This document shows, piece after piece, positions 24,430-33,127 of a stretch of 64,000 nt of DNA (position 1 is the first letter of the stretch; every line of letters starts with the position of its first letter). The notes below the pieces were generated by a model. That model was not told where the DNA came from. It searched no databases and saw only the letters and a program-made list of their open reading frames with translations. Position numbers and translations under genes: made by a program. The DNA lies in contig CAJOIT010000003.1 of assembly GCA_905234755.1 (NCBI GenBank), forward strand, positions 321,135-385,134, given 5' to 3'. The stretch comes from an uncultured Bacteroidales bacterium. GTDB lineage: Bacteria > Bacteroidota > Bacteroidia > Bacteroidales > ML635J-15.

Positions 24430-25599
24430 CTACAGGTTCTTCTCGAAAAACTCCGCCAGCGTGTCCCACGGGATGTAGTTGCCTTCACCGCCATCGTAAA
24501 GGTCGCAGTGTGAAGCACCGGGGATGATGAGCAACTGCTTGTTTTCGGGATTGGGATTTGGTTTGCCGATGAAGTTGTATCCTTCGGCCTGACCTTCCAT
24601 CATATATTTGTAGGCTGCTTCACCAAAGTAGCGTGAATGAGCCTCTGCGCCGTGCATCACGAGAACTGCGGAACGAATTTCGTTGATGTAGTAGAGGAAG
24701 CGGCTGTTGGCGTAAGCCTGTGTGCCGATGACGCGCCATCCGTCGTTGCTGTTGCCACTGCGTTTGTGGTAGCCGCGTGGAGTTTTGTAATAGGCGTGGT
24801 AATCTTTAATAAACTGTGGAACTTCTTCGGGCAGCGGGTCGATAACACCGCCAGCCATAGCCATTGGATCGGAGAGGCGTTGCTTGCTCATTGCCTCGCG
24901 GGCAGTATGGCGCGACTCTTCTTTGTCTTCGCTGTCGAAGTATCCGTTGCCACTGACACGGGTCATATCGTACATTGTGCTTGCCACGGTAGCCTTGATG
25001 CGCGTGTCGGCAGCGGCAGCATTGAGTGCGATGCCACCCCAACCGCAGATACCGATAATGCCTATGCGTTCGGCATCCACATTGTCCTGCTTCGACAGAA
25101 AATCGACGGCAGCCATGAAGTCCTCGGTGTTTATGTCGGGTGATGCCGTGCGACGAGGTTCGCCACTGCTTTCACCAGTATATGACGGGTCGAATGCCAG
25201 TGCAACAAACCCACGTTCAGCCATACGCATGGCATAGAGTCCGCTCGACTGCTCCTTGACAGCACCGAAGGGACCGCTCACGGCGATGGCAGGGAGGAGG
25301 GGATTAGAAATCCCCGGTTCTTGAGTTGCGGATTTCAAATCCGCAACAGCTTCTGTTCGCAAATCCGCAACAACTTCTGCCTTTGGCGTATAAAGGTCGG
25401 CGGCTAGCGTCAGTCCGTACTGTGTTTCAAATGTAACCTTGCGGTGGTCAACTTTGTCGCTGAGTGGGAAAACCTTGTCCCATTCCTGCGTGAGTTGTAA
25501 TTCCTGTTTCATTTCCTCTTTTGTTTCTGTAGGTTGCGTTTTGTCGTTGCAAGCAGTTGTCAATATAACTATCGTTGCAAATAATGCTAATTTCTTCAT
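24430..25599 (-). CDS. Alpha/beta hydrolase lipoprotein (dienelactone-hydrolase-like) with a repeat insertion
   Basis: A 389-residue lipoprotein (lipobox in LTTACNDK). The nucleophile elbow reads IGICGWGG, so Cys replaces the usual Ser, as in dienelactone hydrolases; the His is probably in IPGASHCDLYDGG. Between LYTPK and PAIAVSGPFG lies a 29-residue stretch (AEVVADLRTEAVADL...) encoded by palindromic repeat DNA at 25293-25380; the two flanks read naturally when joined. The insertion keeps frame and sits just after the first strands of the core, probably in a surface loop. Substrate unknown. Confidence 0.85.
   Translation of the reverse strand: MKKLALFATIVILTTACNDKTQPTETKEEMKQELQLTQEWDKVFPLSDKVDHRKVTFETQYGLTLAADLYTPKAEVVADLRTEAVADLKSATQEPGISNPLLPAIAVSGPFGAVKEQSSGLYAMRMAERGFVALAFDPSYTGESSGEPRRTASPDINTEDFMAAVDFLSKQDNVDAERIGIIGICGWGGIALNAAAADTRIKATVASTMYDMTRVSGNGYFDSEDKEESRHTAREAMSKQRLSDPMAMAGGVIDPLPEEVPQFIKDYHAYYKTPRGYHKRSGNSNDGWRVIGTQAYANSRFLYYINEIRSAVLVMHGAEAHSRYFGEAAYKYMMEGQAEGYNFIGKPNPNPENKQLLIIPGASHCDLYDGGEGNYIPWDTLAEFFEKNL
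25299..25373. repeat. Palindromic repeat cluster inserted in a coding sequence
   Basis: Contains GGGGATTAGAAATCCCC (25299-25315), a palindrome with arms GTTGCGGATTT and AAATCCGCAAC (25325-25347), and a third partial copy GCAAATCCGCAACAAC (25358-25373). It is translated in frame within the alpha/beta hydrolase. Confidence 0.75.
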
Positions 25600-25617
25600 T
25601 GTTACTTATTTATAGGG

Positions 25618-26133
25618 TTAATTCATAAGTCTGCTTTCGCCCCAAGTGTATTGCGGATAGGCCTTTTTCAAGTCTTTTGCAGAACCTTCGACTCCGCTAC
25701 CTCCGCTGGTTGCAAACACATTCAGCACCTTGCCGCTAAGGTCGTGAGCCTCGATGAATGTGTTGATGATTGTCGGTGCTGTGTACCACCATACAGGGAA
25801 ACCAATCCAAATGGTGTCGTAGTCGGCAATGTTGGGGCAAGTGTTCTTGATTGCCGGACGCGAACTCTTGTCCTTCATTTCTAGCGTTGAACGCGACTGC
25901 TTGTCACGCCAGTTGAGGTCGGCTGCAGTGTAGGGCTTCTCTGGTACGATTTCGAACAGGTCGGCATTCTTTTCTTTTGCCAACCTCTGGGCTGCGGCCT
26001 TGGTAGTGCCGGTAGCCGAAAAATAAACTACTAATGTCTTTTTCATTTCGGTATTCTCCTTTGCTTGTTTGTTTTGTGCGTATGCGCCCGACAGCAGGCA
26101 GCATATTGCGATTATTAATGTAATTTGCTTCAT
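25618..26133 (-). CDS. Flavodoxin-like protein with export signal
   Basis: A 171-residue protein. A signal peptide (MKQITLIIAICCLLSGAYAQ) precedes the flavodoxin fold, which starts at an internal Met (residue 30) as MKKTLVVYFSATGTTKAAAQ, the FMN phosphate loop. IWIGFPVWWYTAPTIINTFI is the second FMN contact and FATSGGSGVEGS the third. The two Met codons permit an exported or a cytoplasmic product. It lies in the redox operon directly downstream of the acetyltransferase, a pairing repeated at 30417/31026. Confidence 0.9.
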   Translation of the reverse strand: MKQITLIIAICCLLSGAYAQNKQAKENTEMKKTLVVYFSATGTTKAAAQRLAKEKNADLFEIVPEKPYTAADLNWRDKQSRSTLEMKDKSSRPAIKNTCPNIADYDTIWIGFPVWWYTAPTIINTFIEAHDLSGKVLNVFATSGGSGVEGSAKDLKKAYPQYTWGESRLMN

Positions 26134-26152
26134 AATCAAATAGTTGTAATTG

Positions 26153-26698
26153 TTATTTGTTTTCTTTTATTTCTCTAATTATTCTGGCAGGACTTCCAGC
26201 AACTACCATATTGGCTGGCACATCCTTGGTAACAACGCTTCCCGCAGCAACTATGGCATTTTCGCCGATAGTAACGCCGGCAAGAACCTTCACATCAGCG
26301 CCTAGCCAAGCATTGCGTCCGACGACAATGGGCTTTGTGAGCAACGAATGACGCGTGGCAGGGTCTTCGGGATGATATTCGGTAGCAAGTACGCAATGCG
26401 GTCCGATAAATGCGCCGTCTTCGATTGTTATGCCGCCGAGTGCAAGAAATGTGCAGCCAAAGTTTACAAAACAGTCGCGGCCAAAGCGTGTTGTAAGTCC
26501 ATAATTGATGTTAAACGGAGGAAACACGCGCACGGTATCGTCGATGTTGCTGCCGGTTATCTGTCGCAAGTAGTCTCTGACTTCCGCTTCTGTGTGATAG
26601 CCGGTATTCATTTCGGCACACAGTTTCATTGTCCGTTGCACATCGGCATAGAGGTCGTCGCTACCGACATAGTCTTTTCCTGTAGGGTTGTCGTTCAT
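26153..26698 (-). CDS. Maltose/galactoside O-acetyltransferase-like hexapeptide protein
   Basis: A 181-residue left-handed beta-helix acetyltransferase. Hexapeptide repeats run from about residue 70 (DCFVNFGCTFLALGGITIED), the catalytic His is in HCVLATEYHPED, and the C-terminus GENAIVAAGSVVTKDVPANM is standard for the maltose acetyltransferase group. The acceptor is not known; in an operon of redox enzymes it may acetylate a small xenobiotic or sugar. Its start overlaps the stop of the cyclophilin-like gene (26695), showing translational coupling. Confidence 0.9.
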   Translation of the reverse strand: MNDNPTGKDYVGSDDLYADVQRTMKLCAEMNTGYHTEAEVRDYLRQITGSNIDDTVRVFPPFNINYGLTTRFGRDCFVNFGCTFLALGGITIEDGAFIGPHCVLATEYHPEDPATRHSLLTKPIVVGRNAWLGADVKVLAGVTIGENAIVAAGSVVTKDVPANMVVAGSPARIIREIKENK

Positions 26699-27135
26699 TG
26701 CTTGCTGAATTTTATTGTTATGTTTCCTGTGCCAAGTGCTTCTTTAAGTTGTTGGATATCATTTATATGTCCGATTGGCGAATAGCTGTACGATGACTTG
26801 AAAGTTTCGTAGAACACCACTATGCAGTTGTCCCCGTAAAGCATAATGTCGCCAGCGTTGATGGTTCCAGGACGGATGCTGTTGACGGGCAGGGTGGTTT
26901 CGAGGTAATTGTATTTTTCGTTTCCGTTCAACTCGTTCATTTCCAAAGTAGTCGGCAATAATGCGTAAAAACTTTCTGCACTACTGTTGTCTTCGAGTGT
27001 GGCAGTGAAAATCTTGTTGCCAATCGAAAGTTGCATTGTCTTTACAGATGCTGGTGTTGGCATATCAGGTTCTTCTTTCGTACACGAAGCGAAAAATAGC
27101 ATGGCAAAAGCTAATATGTTGACCATAACTTTCAT
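26695..27135 (-). CDS. Cyclophilin-like domain lipoprotein
   Basis: A 146-residue lipoprotein (lipobox MLFFASCTKEE). The mature part (MQLSIGNKIFTATLEDNSSA ... SYSYSPIGHINDIQQLKEAL) matches the small cyclophilin-like beta-barrel family found beside flavodoxins and aldo/keto reductases in Bacteroides operons. Prolyl isomerase activity is doubtful for this family. It overlaps both neighbours by 4 nt, so all three are translated together. Confidence 0.75.
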   Translation of the reverse strand: MKVMVNILAFAMLFFASCTKEEPDMPTPASVKTMQLSIGNKIFTATLEDNSSAESFYALLPTTLEMNELNGNEKYNYLETTLPVNSIRPGTINAGDIMLYGDNCIVVFYETFKSSYSYSPIGHINDIQQLKEALGTGNITIKFSKQ

Positions 27136-28373
27136 TTTCCGAACACTTCCTTTGCTCTGTCCATCTGCGTTGGTATGTCAACTCCGAACGGACAACGGCT
27201 TAGGCAAGCACCACAATGAGTGCATTCGCCTGCATGATGGGGCAACGAATCGTATTTTGCCTTCAATTCGGATGTAAGTCCTTCTTTCTCGGCCTTGTCG
27301 AGCAGCTCGTTTACCTTTGCAATCGGAATGCCGGCACTGCAGGGCATACAATGGTTGCAATAGGTGCATGCACCTTTGTCCATATCGTTTTGCGCTGTTT
27401 GCTTGCTGAGTGCTGAATTGTAATCCTTTTCCTCGTCGGTAGCCTTAAGGTAGTGCAGGTATTCGTCAACCTTGCTGGCGCTGTCGATACTGCAAAGAGC
27501 CACTTTTACGCAAGGTTTTGCCAGCACGTACGCAAAACACTGGTCGCGGGTAAGCGCAATCTTCAGTGGCGATTTCTCGGCATCGAGCAGACGGTCTCCT
27601 CCGCCGAAGGTTTTCATAACTGTGATGGCAATGTCGTGCTGTGCGCAGTAGTCGTACAATTCCACGCGTACGGGGTCAATTCCGGGAAGCATCTCATCGA
27701 AAGTCTTTGAATCCCAAGGATTCTTGTCCGACTGTACGCGGTCGAATGCTGGGTTGAGACTGAACATGATAACCTCTACCAGTCCGCTCTTTGCGATGGC
27801 AAGTGCAACTTCGGCATTGTGGCTGCTTAGACCTATGTGCTTGATTTTGCCCTGAGCCTTCAGGTCCTGCACATATTGCAGATAGGGGCTTCCCTGTATC
27901 TCCTGCCATTCTTCCATCTTGTCAACGATATGAATCATGCCGACATCAATGTAATCGGTGTGCAGTCGTTCCAACAGGTCTTCGAAACCGATTTTGCACT
28001 TTTCCACATCGCGGGTGCGCTCGTAGCTGTCGCCGTTCCACCAGCATCCAATGTGACCTTGTATAATCATTTCTGCACGGCGGTCGCCAAGTCCGTAACC
28101 TATGTTGCTGCGAACCTTTGGATTGGCGTCGTAAAGGTCCATGTAGTTCATGCCGTGGTCGAGGGCATATGTGACGAGTTCGCGCGAAGCGGTGGAGTCA
28201 ATTTCATCGAAACCTCCGCATCCAAGTCCAATCACGCCAACGCGCAGTCCTGTGCTTCCCAATGTGCGGTATTCCATATCGGGATTTTCCTTAAACTGCG
28301 GTGTTTTCTGTCGGTTAGTGCAGCTTACCATCATCAAAATGGTAGCAAATGCGAGTAATACTATTTTCTTCAT
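27132..28373 (-). CDS. Aldo/keto reductase with two 4Fe-4S clusters, lipoprotein
   Basis: A 413-residue protein with a lipobox (ILMMVSCTNRQ). Residues about 35-320 are an aldo/keto reductase barrel (MEYRTLGSTGLRVGVIGLGC; YMDLYDANP; MIHIVDK; KHIGLSSHN). The C-terminal part carries two ferredoxin-type motifs, CTYCNHCMPCSAGIP and CTHCGACLSRCPFGV. This is the iron-sulfur AKR group, presumably coupling NAD(P)H or ferredoxin electrons to reduction of a carbonyl. The lipoprotein signal on such an enzyme is unusual and raises the question of its cofactor source outside the cytoplasm. Confidence 0.9.
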   Translation of the reverse strand: MKKIVLLAFATILMMVSCTNRQKTPQFKENPDMEYRTLGSTGLRVGVIGLGCGGFDEIDSTASRELVTYALDHGMNYMDLYDANPKVRSNIGYGLGDRRAEMIIQGHIGCWWNGDSYERTRDVEKCKIGFEDLLERLHTDYIDVGMIHIVDKMEEWQEIQGSPYLQYVQDLKAQGKIKHIGLSSHNAEVALAIAKSGLVEVIMFSLNPAFDRVQSDKNPWDSKTFDEMLPGIDPVRVELYDYCAQHDIAITVMKTFGGGDRLLDAEKSPLKIALTRDQCFAYVLAKPCVKVALCSIDSASKVDEYLHYLKATDEEKDYNSALSKQTAQNDMDKGACTYCNHCMPCSAGIPIAKVNELLDKAEKEGLTSELKAKYDSLPHHAGECTHCGACLSRCPFGVDIPTQMDRAKEVFGK

Positions 28374-28449
28374 TGAGCTATATGTTTATGTTTAGGGTTC
28401 AAAAATACGAAAAAACATCAAAATGGCAATTGACAATATTAGTTAATGA

Positions 28450-29537
28450 TTATAACTGTTCATATTGTTCCTCGCTTACTGGCTCAAGCCACTCATTGCT
28501 GGCATTTTCCTTAACATCCTTATGATATGTAAGGTGTTGCATCCAACTGTCCTTGGAAGCACCGTGCCAATGCTTTACGCCTTCGGGAATTTCAATTATC
28601 ACGCCGGGTTTCAGCTCGACGGCTGGCTTTCCCCATTCCTGGTACCATCCGCGGCCGCTTACGCATACCAGCACCTGAACTTGATTGTGGTGAATGTGCC
28701 AGTTGTTGCGGCATCCGGGTTCAAAGCTGACATTAACCATTCCGCCATCCATAGGTGCAAGGTAGCTGTTGCCTATGAAATATTGTGCGTATGCCGTATT
28801 AGGTTCTCCGATGGGCCATGGCGACTGTGCACAAACAACATCCGTCTTGCCGTCAACAGCCATAGCAATGGCGGCCTCACAGCGCGAAGCTTCGATGGAA
28901 AGTCCGTTTTCCCTCAACGAATTCGGGATGTTGCGCAACTGCTCTTCTGTTACACCCATATTCAAAGCACCACGCACATGTGCCTGCAACTGCGGCATTA
29001 CATTTTCCAGACCGCTCAAAGCGCTTACGGTGATTAGTTCGCGGTCGGCGTGGGTGAGGTTGTTGCGGGCGAAGATGTCGCCGAATAGGTGCGCTTTCAG
29101 GTAATAGTCTTCGGCAGGGCAGAAGTGCTGAGTTTTGTCTGCACATCGGTTCCTTGCTTAAGCGCGTCGTAGTTTGATGGAAATGGCGAAGCATCTTCTC
29201 CCAATTCGGTCTTCAGACCTTTGACATCGCGGTCGGCAACAACCTTTTGCAAAGTTTCCAAGGCATTGAGCGAGCGAGGAAAACCCGTGTAGGCGTAAAG
29301 TTGCGAGAGGGCTTCCTTGATTTGGCTGACAGTCAAGCCATTGTCGAGACCGTTGTTGATGTATTCTGCAAGTTTTCCGAGATTTCCTTGCGCTTCGTAA
29401 CAAGCAATTGCACTTATGCACGATGCCTGTTTTTCGTTGAATGTCAATGTGTTCATGTCTTTTTCTGTCTTTTTGGTCGTATTGTTGCAAGCAGCCATAA
29501 GAACCGCCGAGCAAATTACTAATATCGTTTTCTTCAT
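28450..29537 (-). pseudogene. Carboxymuconolactone decarboxylase-cupin gene split by a frameshift
   Basis: The 5' part (29537 down to TGA at 29097) encodes a lipoprotein-type start (MKKTILVICSAVLMAACNNT), an internal Met (MNTLTFNEKQ) and the first decarboxylase-like domain (LTVSQIKEALSQLYAYTGFP). Another frame takes over around 29115-29140 with FCPAEDYYLKAHLFGDIFA, giving the second such domain and then a cupin (CRNNWHIHHNQVQVLVCVSG). Total length 1,088 nt is not a multiple of three, as expected for one lost or gained base. Related intact genes join these parts. A sequencing error, true mutation or recoding are all possible. Confidence 0.8.
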
Positions 29538-29548
29538 ATTTTATAATT

Positions 29549-30397
29549 TTAGATTAAACCTCTCCATCCCATAAACATTTTGGTCACTTCGCCGTCGTGG
29601 TGGTCGAAGAAGAGGCTCTGTTTTGTGTCGAGTGTTTCGATGCGAGCCATCTCGTCAGCCGAAAGTTCGAAGTCGAAAATATTGAAGTTCTCGGCCATGC
29701 GCTCCTTGTGTGTCGATTTCGGAATGATAATCACATTGCGTTGCAATAAGAAACGAAGTGCAACCTGGGCAACACTTTTACCGTGAGTTTTGCCAATTTG
29801 GGAAAGTAATTCGTTGGTGAAGAAATTGTTACGACCTTCTGCCAATGGACCCCACGACATAATCTGGCATCCGAACTCCTCCATATATTTCTGCGGTAGA
29901 TGCTGCTGGTTGAAAACATGAGTTTCGACTTGATTTACCATAGGTTTTACCTCCACATTCGAGGCAAGGTTTATGAAATGGTCGGGGTAGAAATTGCTTA
30001 CACCGATTGCTCGTAGTTTGCCTTTGTGGTAAGCATCCTCCAATGCACGGTATGCTCCGTAGCGGTCGCAGAATGGTTGGTGCAGCAACATAAGGTCGAT
30101 GTATTCGGTTTGCAACTTGCGCAGGCTCTCGTCGATTGATGCTTTTGCTTTTTCGTAGCCGTAATTGGAAATCCATATTTTAGAGACGATGAATATTTCA
30201 TCGCGAGATATGCCGCTCTTTTTCACCGCATTGCCTACACCTTCTTCGTTTTGGTAAGCTTGTGCTGTATCTATCATTCTGTAACCTACGCTAAGCGCAT
30301 CGCTCACGCAGCGTTCTGCCTCGCTTGGTGTCACCTGATAAACTCCGTAGCCCATCTGCGGCATTTTTACGCCGTTGTTTAATGTTATGTATTGCAT
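29549..30397 (-). CDS. Aldo/keto reductase (2,5-diketogluconate reductase-like)
   Basis: A 282-residue cytoplasmic NADPH-dependent carbonyl reductase. MIDTAQAYQNEEGVG holds catalytic Asp and Tyr, IFIVSKIW the Lys, and LMLLHQPF the His; GVSNFYP and IPKSTHKERMAENF are standard AKR motifs for substrate and NADPH contacts. The start MQYITLNNGVKMPQMGYG fits family members. It lies 19 nt after a flavodoxin gene. This copy lacks the export signal and clusters of the other AKR in the operon. Confidence 0.94.
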   Translation of the reverse strand: MQYITLNNGVKMPQMGYGVYQVTPSEAERCVSDALSVGYRMIDTAQAYQNEEGVGNAVKKSGISRDEIFIVSKIWISNYGYEKAKASIDESLRKLQTEYIDLMLLHQPFCDRYGAYRALEDAYHKGKLRAIGVSNFYPDHFINLASNVEVKPMVNQVETHVFNQQHLPQKYMEEFGCQIMSWGPLAEGRNNFFTNELLSQIGKTHGKSVAQVALRFLLQRNVIIIPKSTHKERMAENFNIFDFELSADEMARIETLDTKQSLFFDHHDGEVTKMFMGWRGLI

Positions 30398-30416
30398 AGA
30401 ATTTAATTTTAAATTG

Positions 30417-31022
30417 TTAATAGCCAAGTCCTTTTAACCATTTCTCAACTTTTGCCTTGCCTGTGCGCACTTCGTGTCCATAGATGCTGAAGCCTTTTTG
30501 TACACTTGCCTTTGGAAAGGCTTTTTTCACATCATCGACACAAGATGCCAAGCCGCTGCCTTCGTGGGTTGTGAATGGGATGACGGTTTTGCCGTCAAGA
30601 TTTATATCGCGGAAAAGTGTGAACATCACCTGCGGATAGGTTCCCCACCACATGGGACCACCTATAAAGACGGTGTCGTACTGCGAAAGGTCGGGAGCGG
30701 TGCCTTCGTATGGCGGCAATTCGCCGTTGGCAGCCTCTTTCTTGGCTAGTTCGATAAGTGGCGTGTAGGCCATGCCGTCGTATTTGTGAGTGACTATTTC
30801 AAATTGCTCAGCACCAGCGATTTCCGATATGTAGTCGGCTACAATGTTTGTATTGCCAACCTCGATGTTTCCCACGCTGTAGTTGTCGCCAGCATGTGAG
30901 AAGAAAATGACGATTGATTTGCTCATATTGTTATGATTTTGTGGTTTAACTTCTTGTTTGTTCTGTGCGTTGCAGCTGGTAGCGAGTACCAATAATAATA
31001 GCATTACATTCAAGGTTTTCAT
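30417..31022 (-). CDS. Flavodoxin lipoprotein
   Basis: A 201-residue protein with a lipoprotein signal (LLVLATSCNAQ) and an internal Met at residue 33 (MSKSIVIFFSHAGDNYSVGN) where the flavodoxin fold starts. VFIGGPMWWGTYPQVMFTLF and FTTHEGSGLASC are the other FMN-binding regions. Homologues without the signal are cytoplasmic electron carriers. It is 3 nt from the acetyltransferase gene upstream, and mirrors the pair at 25618/26153. Confidence 0.92.
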   Translation of the reverse strand: MKTLNVMLLLLVLATSCNAQNKQEVKPQNHNNMSKSIVIFFSHAGDNYSVGNIEVGNTNIVADYISEIAGAEQFEIVTHKYDGMAYTPLIELAKKEAANGELPPYEGTAPDLSQYDTVFIGGPMWWGTYPQVMFTLFRDINLDGKTVIPFTTHEGSGLASCVDDVKKAFPKASVQKGFSIYGHEVRTGKAKVEKWLKGLGY

Positions 31023-31025
31023 AAT

Positions 31026-31559
31026 TTATTCTCCTATGTTCTTGATGAATTTTGCTGGATTTCCGCCTACGATGGTATTTTCGGCAACATCCTTTGTAAC
31101 CACTGCACCAGCGGCTACCACGGCGTTTTTGCCAACTGTAACACCCGGCAAGATGGTGGCTCCTGCGCCAATCCAAGCGTTTTCGCAAATGTGTACTGAC
31201 TTGCAAGTCAGTATCATACGGTCGTGGATGTCGTGGTTGTTGGAAATTAGCTGCGCATTGGCGGCAATCATTGCACCGTCATCAATTGTGATGCCTCCGC
31301 GAGCCATCATAAGGCAGTTGTTCATTATCATTACACATTTGCCCAGTCGTACGCGGTCGAAGCAAACACCTGTGAGTCCGGGCATTACGAAGCCACCATC
31401 AGCAAATACATCGTGTCCAAACAGTTCCTTGGCGAGCGCATTGTACTCGTCGGTATATGGCATAGTGTGGTTCAACTTGAATAATGTCTGAGCCTGACGA
31501 ACGCCTTCGGCAAGTTCTTCGGCTGTCGATAACCTTGGGTCAACTCTTTCTTCTTGCAT
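31026..31559 (-). CDS. Hexapeptide O-acetyltransferase, first gene of the redox operon
   Basis: A 177-residue left-handed beta-helix protein: FNHT-like start LFKLNHTMPYTDEYNALAKE, hexapeptide region MIMNNCLMMARGGITIDDGA, His-containing LISNNHDIHDR and the end VGKNAVVAAGAVVTKDVAEN. It is related to but distinct from the second copy at 26153. Being first, it is most exposed to the divergent AraC regulator's control. Acceptor unknown. Confidence 0.88.
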   Translation of the reverse strand: MQEERVDPRLSTAEELAEGVRQAQTLFKLNHTMPYTDEYNALAKELFGHDVFADGGFVMPGLTGVCFDRVRLGKCVMIMNNCLMMARGGITIDDGAMIAANAQLISNNHDIHDRMILTCKSVHICENAWIGAGATILPGVTVGKNAVVAAGAVVTKDVAENTIVGGNPAKFIKNIGE

Positions 31560-31612
31560 AACTCTTTTGTTTTACGATGCAAAAAAACAGCAAATCCACG
31601 GAACCGCTATTT

Positions 31613-31645
31613 CACAAAAAGCACTACAATTTTCACTTTTTGCAC
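31613..31645. promoter_or_regulatory. Direct repeat likely bound by the AraC regulator
   Basis: CACAAAAAGCAC (31613-31624) and CACTTTTTGCAC (31634-31645) share CACnnnnnGCAC and start 21 bp apart, two helical turns, in the 128-bp region between the operon and the AraC gene. This arrangement is typical of AraC-family sites. Confidence 0.5.
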
Positions 31646-31687
31646 AAATGTTTTAGGAGAATAAAAAATAATCTGTAACTTCGCCTC

Positions 31688-32506
31688 GTGAAGATTGACT
31701 TTCTATATTCAACGGACTTTTACGGGATGAACGCACCTGAGCTTGGTCATACCTGTATGCACCTGCTTTGCACGGCTGGAGAGGGGAGTTTTGTGTTCAA
31801 CGAACGATGCTACCACATTGTGAAGAATGATTTGGTAGTTGTTCCGATGCCCGACCGTGTGAAAAATCTGGCTGCGCATCCCGACATGCAGGTCGAGTGG
31901 TTTGCTGCCGACAACAAGTTTCTCCAAAACCTGCTACCATCGAACAACTACAGCATAGGCGGCAGTATAAGTTTGAACCAAAACCCTGTAATTCCACTTA
32001 CCGATGAGCAGGCTTCAATTATGCTGGCCGATTTCCATCGTCTGCGCGACCGACTTGGCGACCGTCATCTGCTGTTCTACCGCGAACTTATGGGCAGCCT
32101 CTGCCTTACGATGATGTACGACATCTTTGAGCCGCATGCACAGCGCGATACTACAGCTCCGCACAGCGACCGCACAGCCTACATCGTGAAGCAACTGATG
32201 GATATGCTTTCGACGGGTATAAGCCGCACCGAGCGCGAGGTAACCTACTATGCCGAACGACTGAATGTGTCGCCAAAGTACCTTTCGGCAACCGTCAAGC
32301 GCGTCACAGGTCACAGCGTTAGCAGCTACATCAACCGCCATACCGTACCAATTATAAAAAAGTATCTCGACGACGAACGCCTCTCGCTTACGCAAATTGC
32401 CGAGCGTATGAATTTTGCTTCACTTTCCTATTTCAGCCGCTACTGCACCAAACATTTAGGTCAGTCGCCCAGCGAGTATAGACGGAGTTTGCAGCCGAGG
32501 GGGTAA
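31688..32506 (+). CDS. AraC-family transcriptional regulator
   Basis: A 272-residue regulator: cupin-like N-terminal sensing region (GEGSFVFNERCYHIVKNDLV) and a C-terminal AraC double helix-turn-helix (ERLNVSPKYLSATVKRVTGH and LSLTQIAERMNFASLSYFSR ending SPSEYRRSLQ). Divergent from the eleven-gene redox operon and its most likely activator. The N-terminal pocket could bind a small aromatic or quinone-like inducer; this is only inference from the target genes. Confidence 0.93.
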   Translation: MKIDFLYSTDFYGMNAPELGHTCMHLLCTAGEGSFVFNERCYHIVKNDLVVVPMPDRVKNLAAHPDMQVEWFAADNKFLQNLLPSNNYSIGGSISLNQNPVIPLTDEQASIMLADFHRLRDRLGDRHLLFYRELMGSLCLTMMYDIFEPHAQRDTTAPHSDRTAYIVKQLMDMLSTGISRTEREVTYYAERLNVSPKYLSATVKRVTGHSVSSYINRHTVPIIKKYLDDERLSLTQIAERMNFASLSYFSRYCTKHLGQSPSEYRRSLQPRG

Positions 32507-32644
32507 TTTCGTGCGAAAACATCAGCAAAATACTTATAATTAGCATTGCCTTCTTTCGTCTGTCAGACTAATTATGTAAAAGAGGACTATTTATTTATAA
32601 ACTTTACTATGCAATCAATGCAAGTTGGTTTGTTTGTGAGTATG

Positions 32645-33127
32645 TCAACAAAAACATTGGCAGGTATTGGTAATTAATTGTTCGGCATGAGGAAACCATA
32701 GTCGTTTTGCTTCTGCCCATTGTTGTACTAACTCTTCTTGCTTGGCATCTATATCCCAGTTTGCTGGGCTGCTTGCTTGGCTTTCTGTAGCATTTCGACT
32801 TGGCTCAAGGCTTCTTCGAGCGTAGTTGCATACGATGTACGCCCCAATGAGCGGCGCTCTTGCCGTGCAGAGTCCTGCATGCTCCGGTAAATTGAATCTA
32901 TCAATATTTGTTCTTCCATTGAGTATTTCGTTTATGTAGTTGTCTATCAGTTGAAGTGTATGTTCCGAAAAAGCATTGTATTTAATGGATGTGTTGATTA
33001 AGATAGAATCAATTGTAGTATTTATTATAAAACTCTTTGAAAGGTTCAACAGCGTCTGCCATTGACCAGCACCCTTTTGCATATCTGTTAAACAGCAAAG
33101 CTTTGAGAGAAACTGGCGTATCGTCAT
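32645..33127 (-). pseudogene. Fragment resembling the N-terminus of a large mobile-element protein
   Basis: The stretch INEILNGRTNIDRFNLPEHA followed by IGAYIVCNYARRSLE and QQWAEAKRLWFPHAEQLI resembles, from memory, the start of large polyvalent proteins of Bacteroidales conjugative elements, which go on for several hundred residues. Here it ends at NTCQCFC. The first 40 codons overlap the better-supported gene at 33009 in another frame, so the true 5' end is unclear. I regard it as a decayed remnant. Confidence 0.45.
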
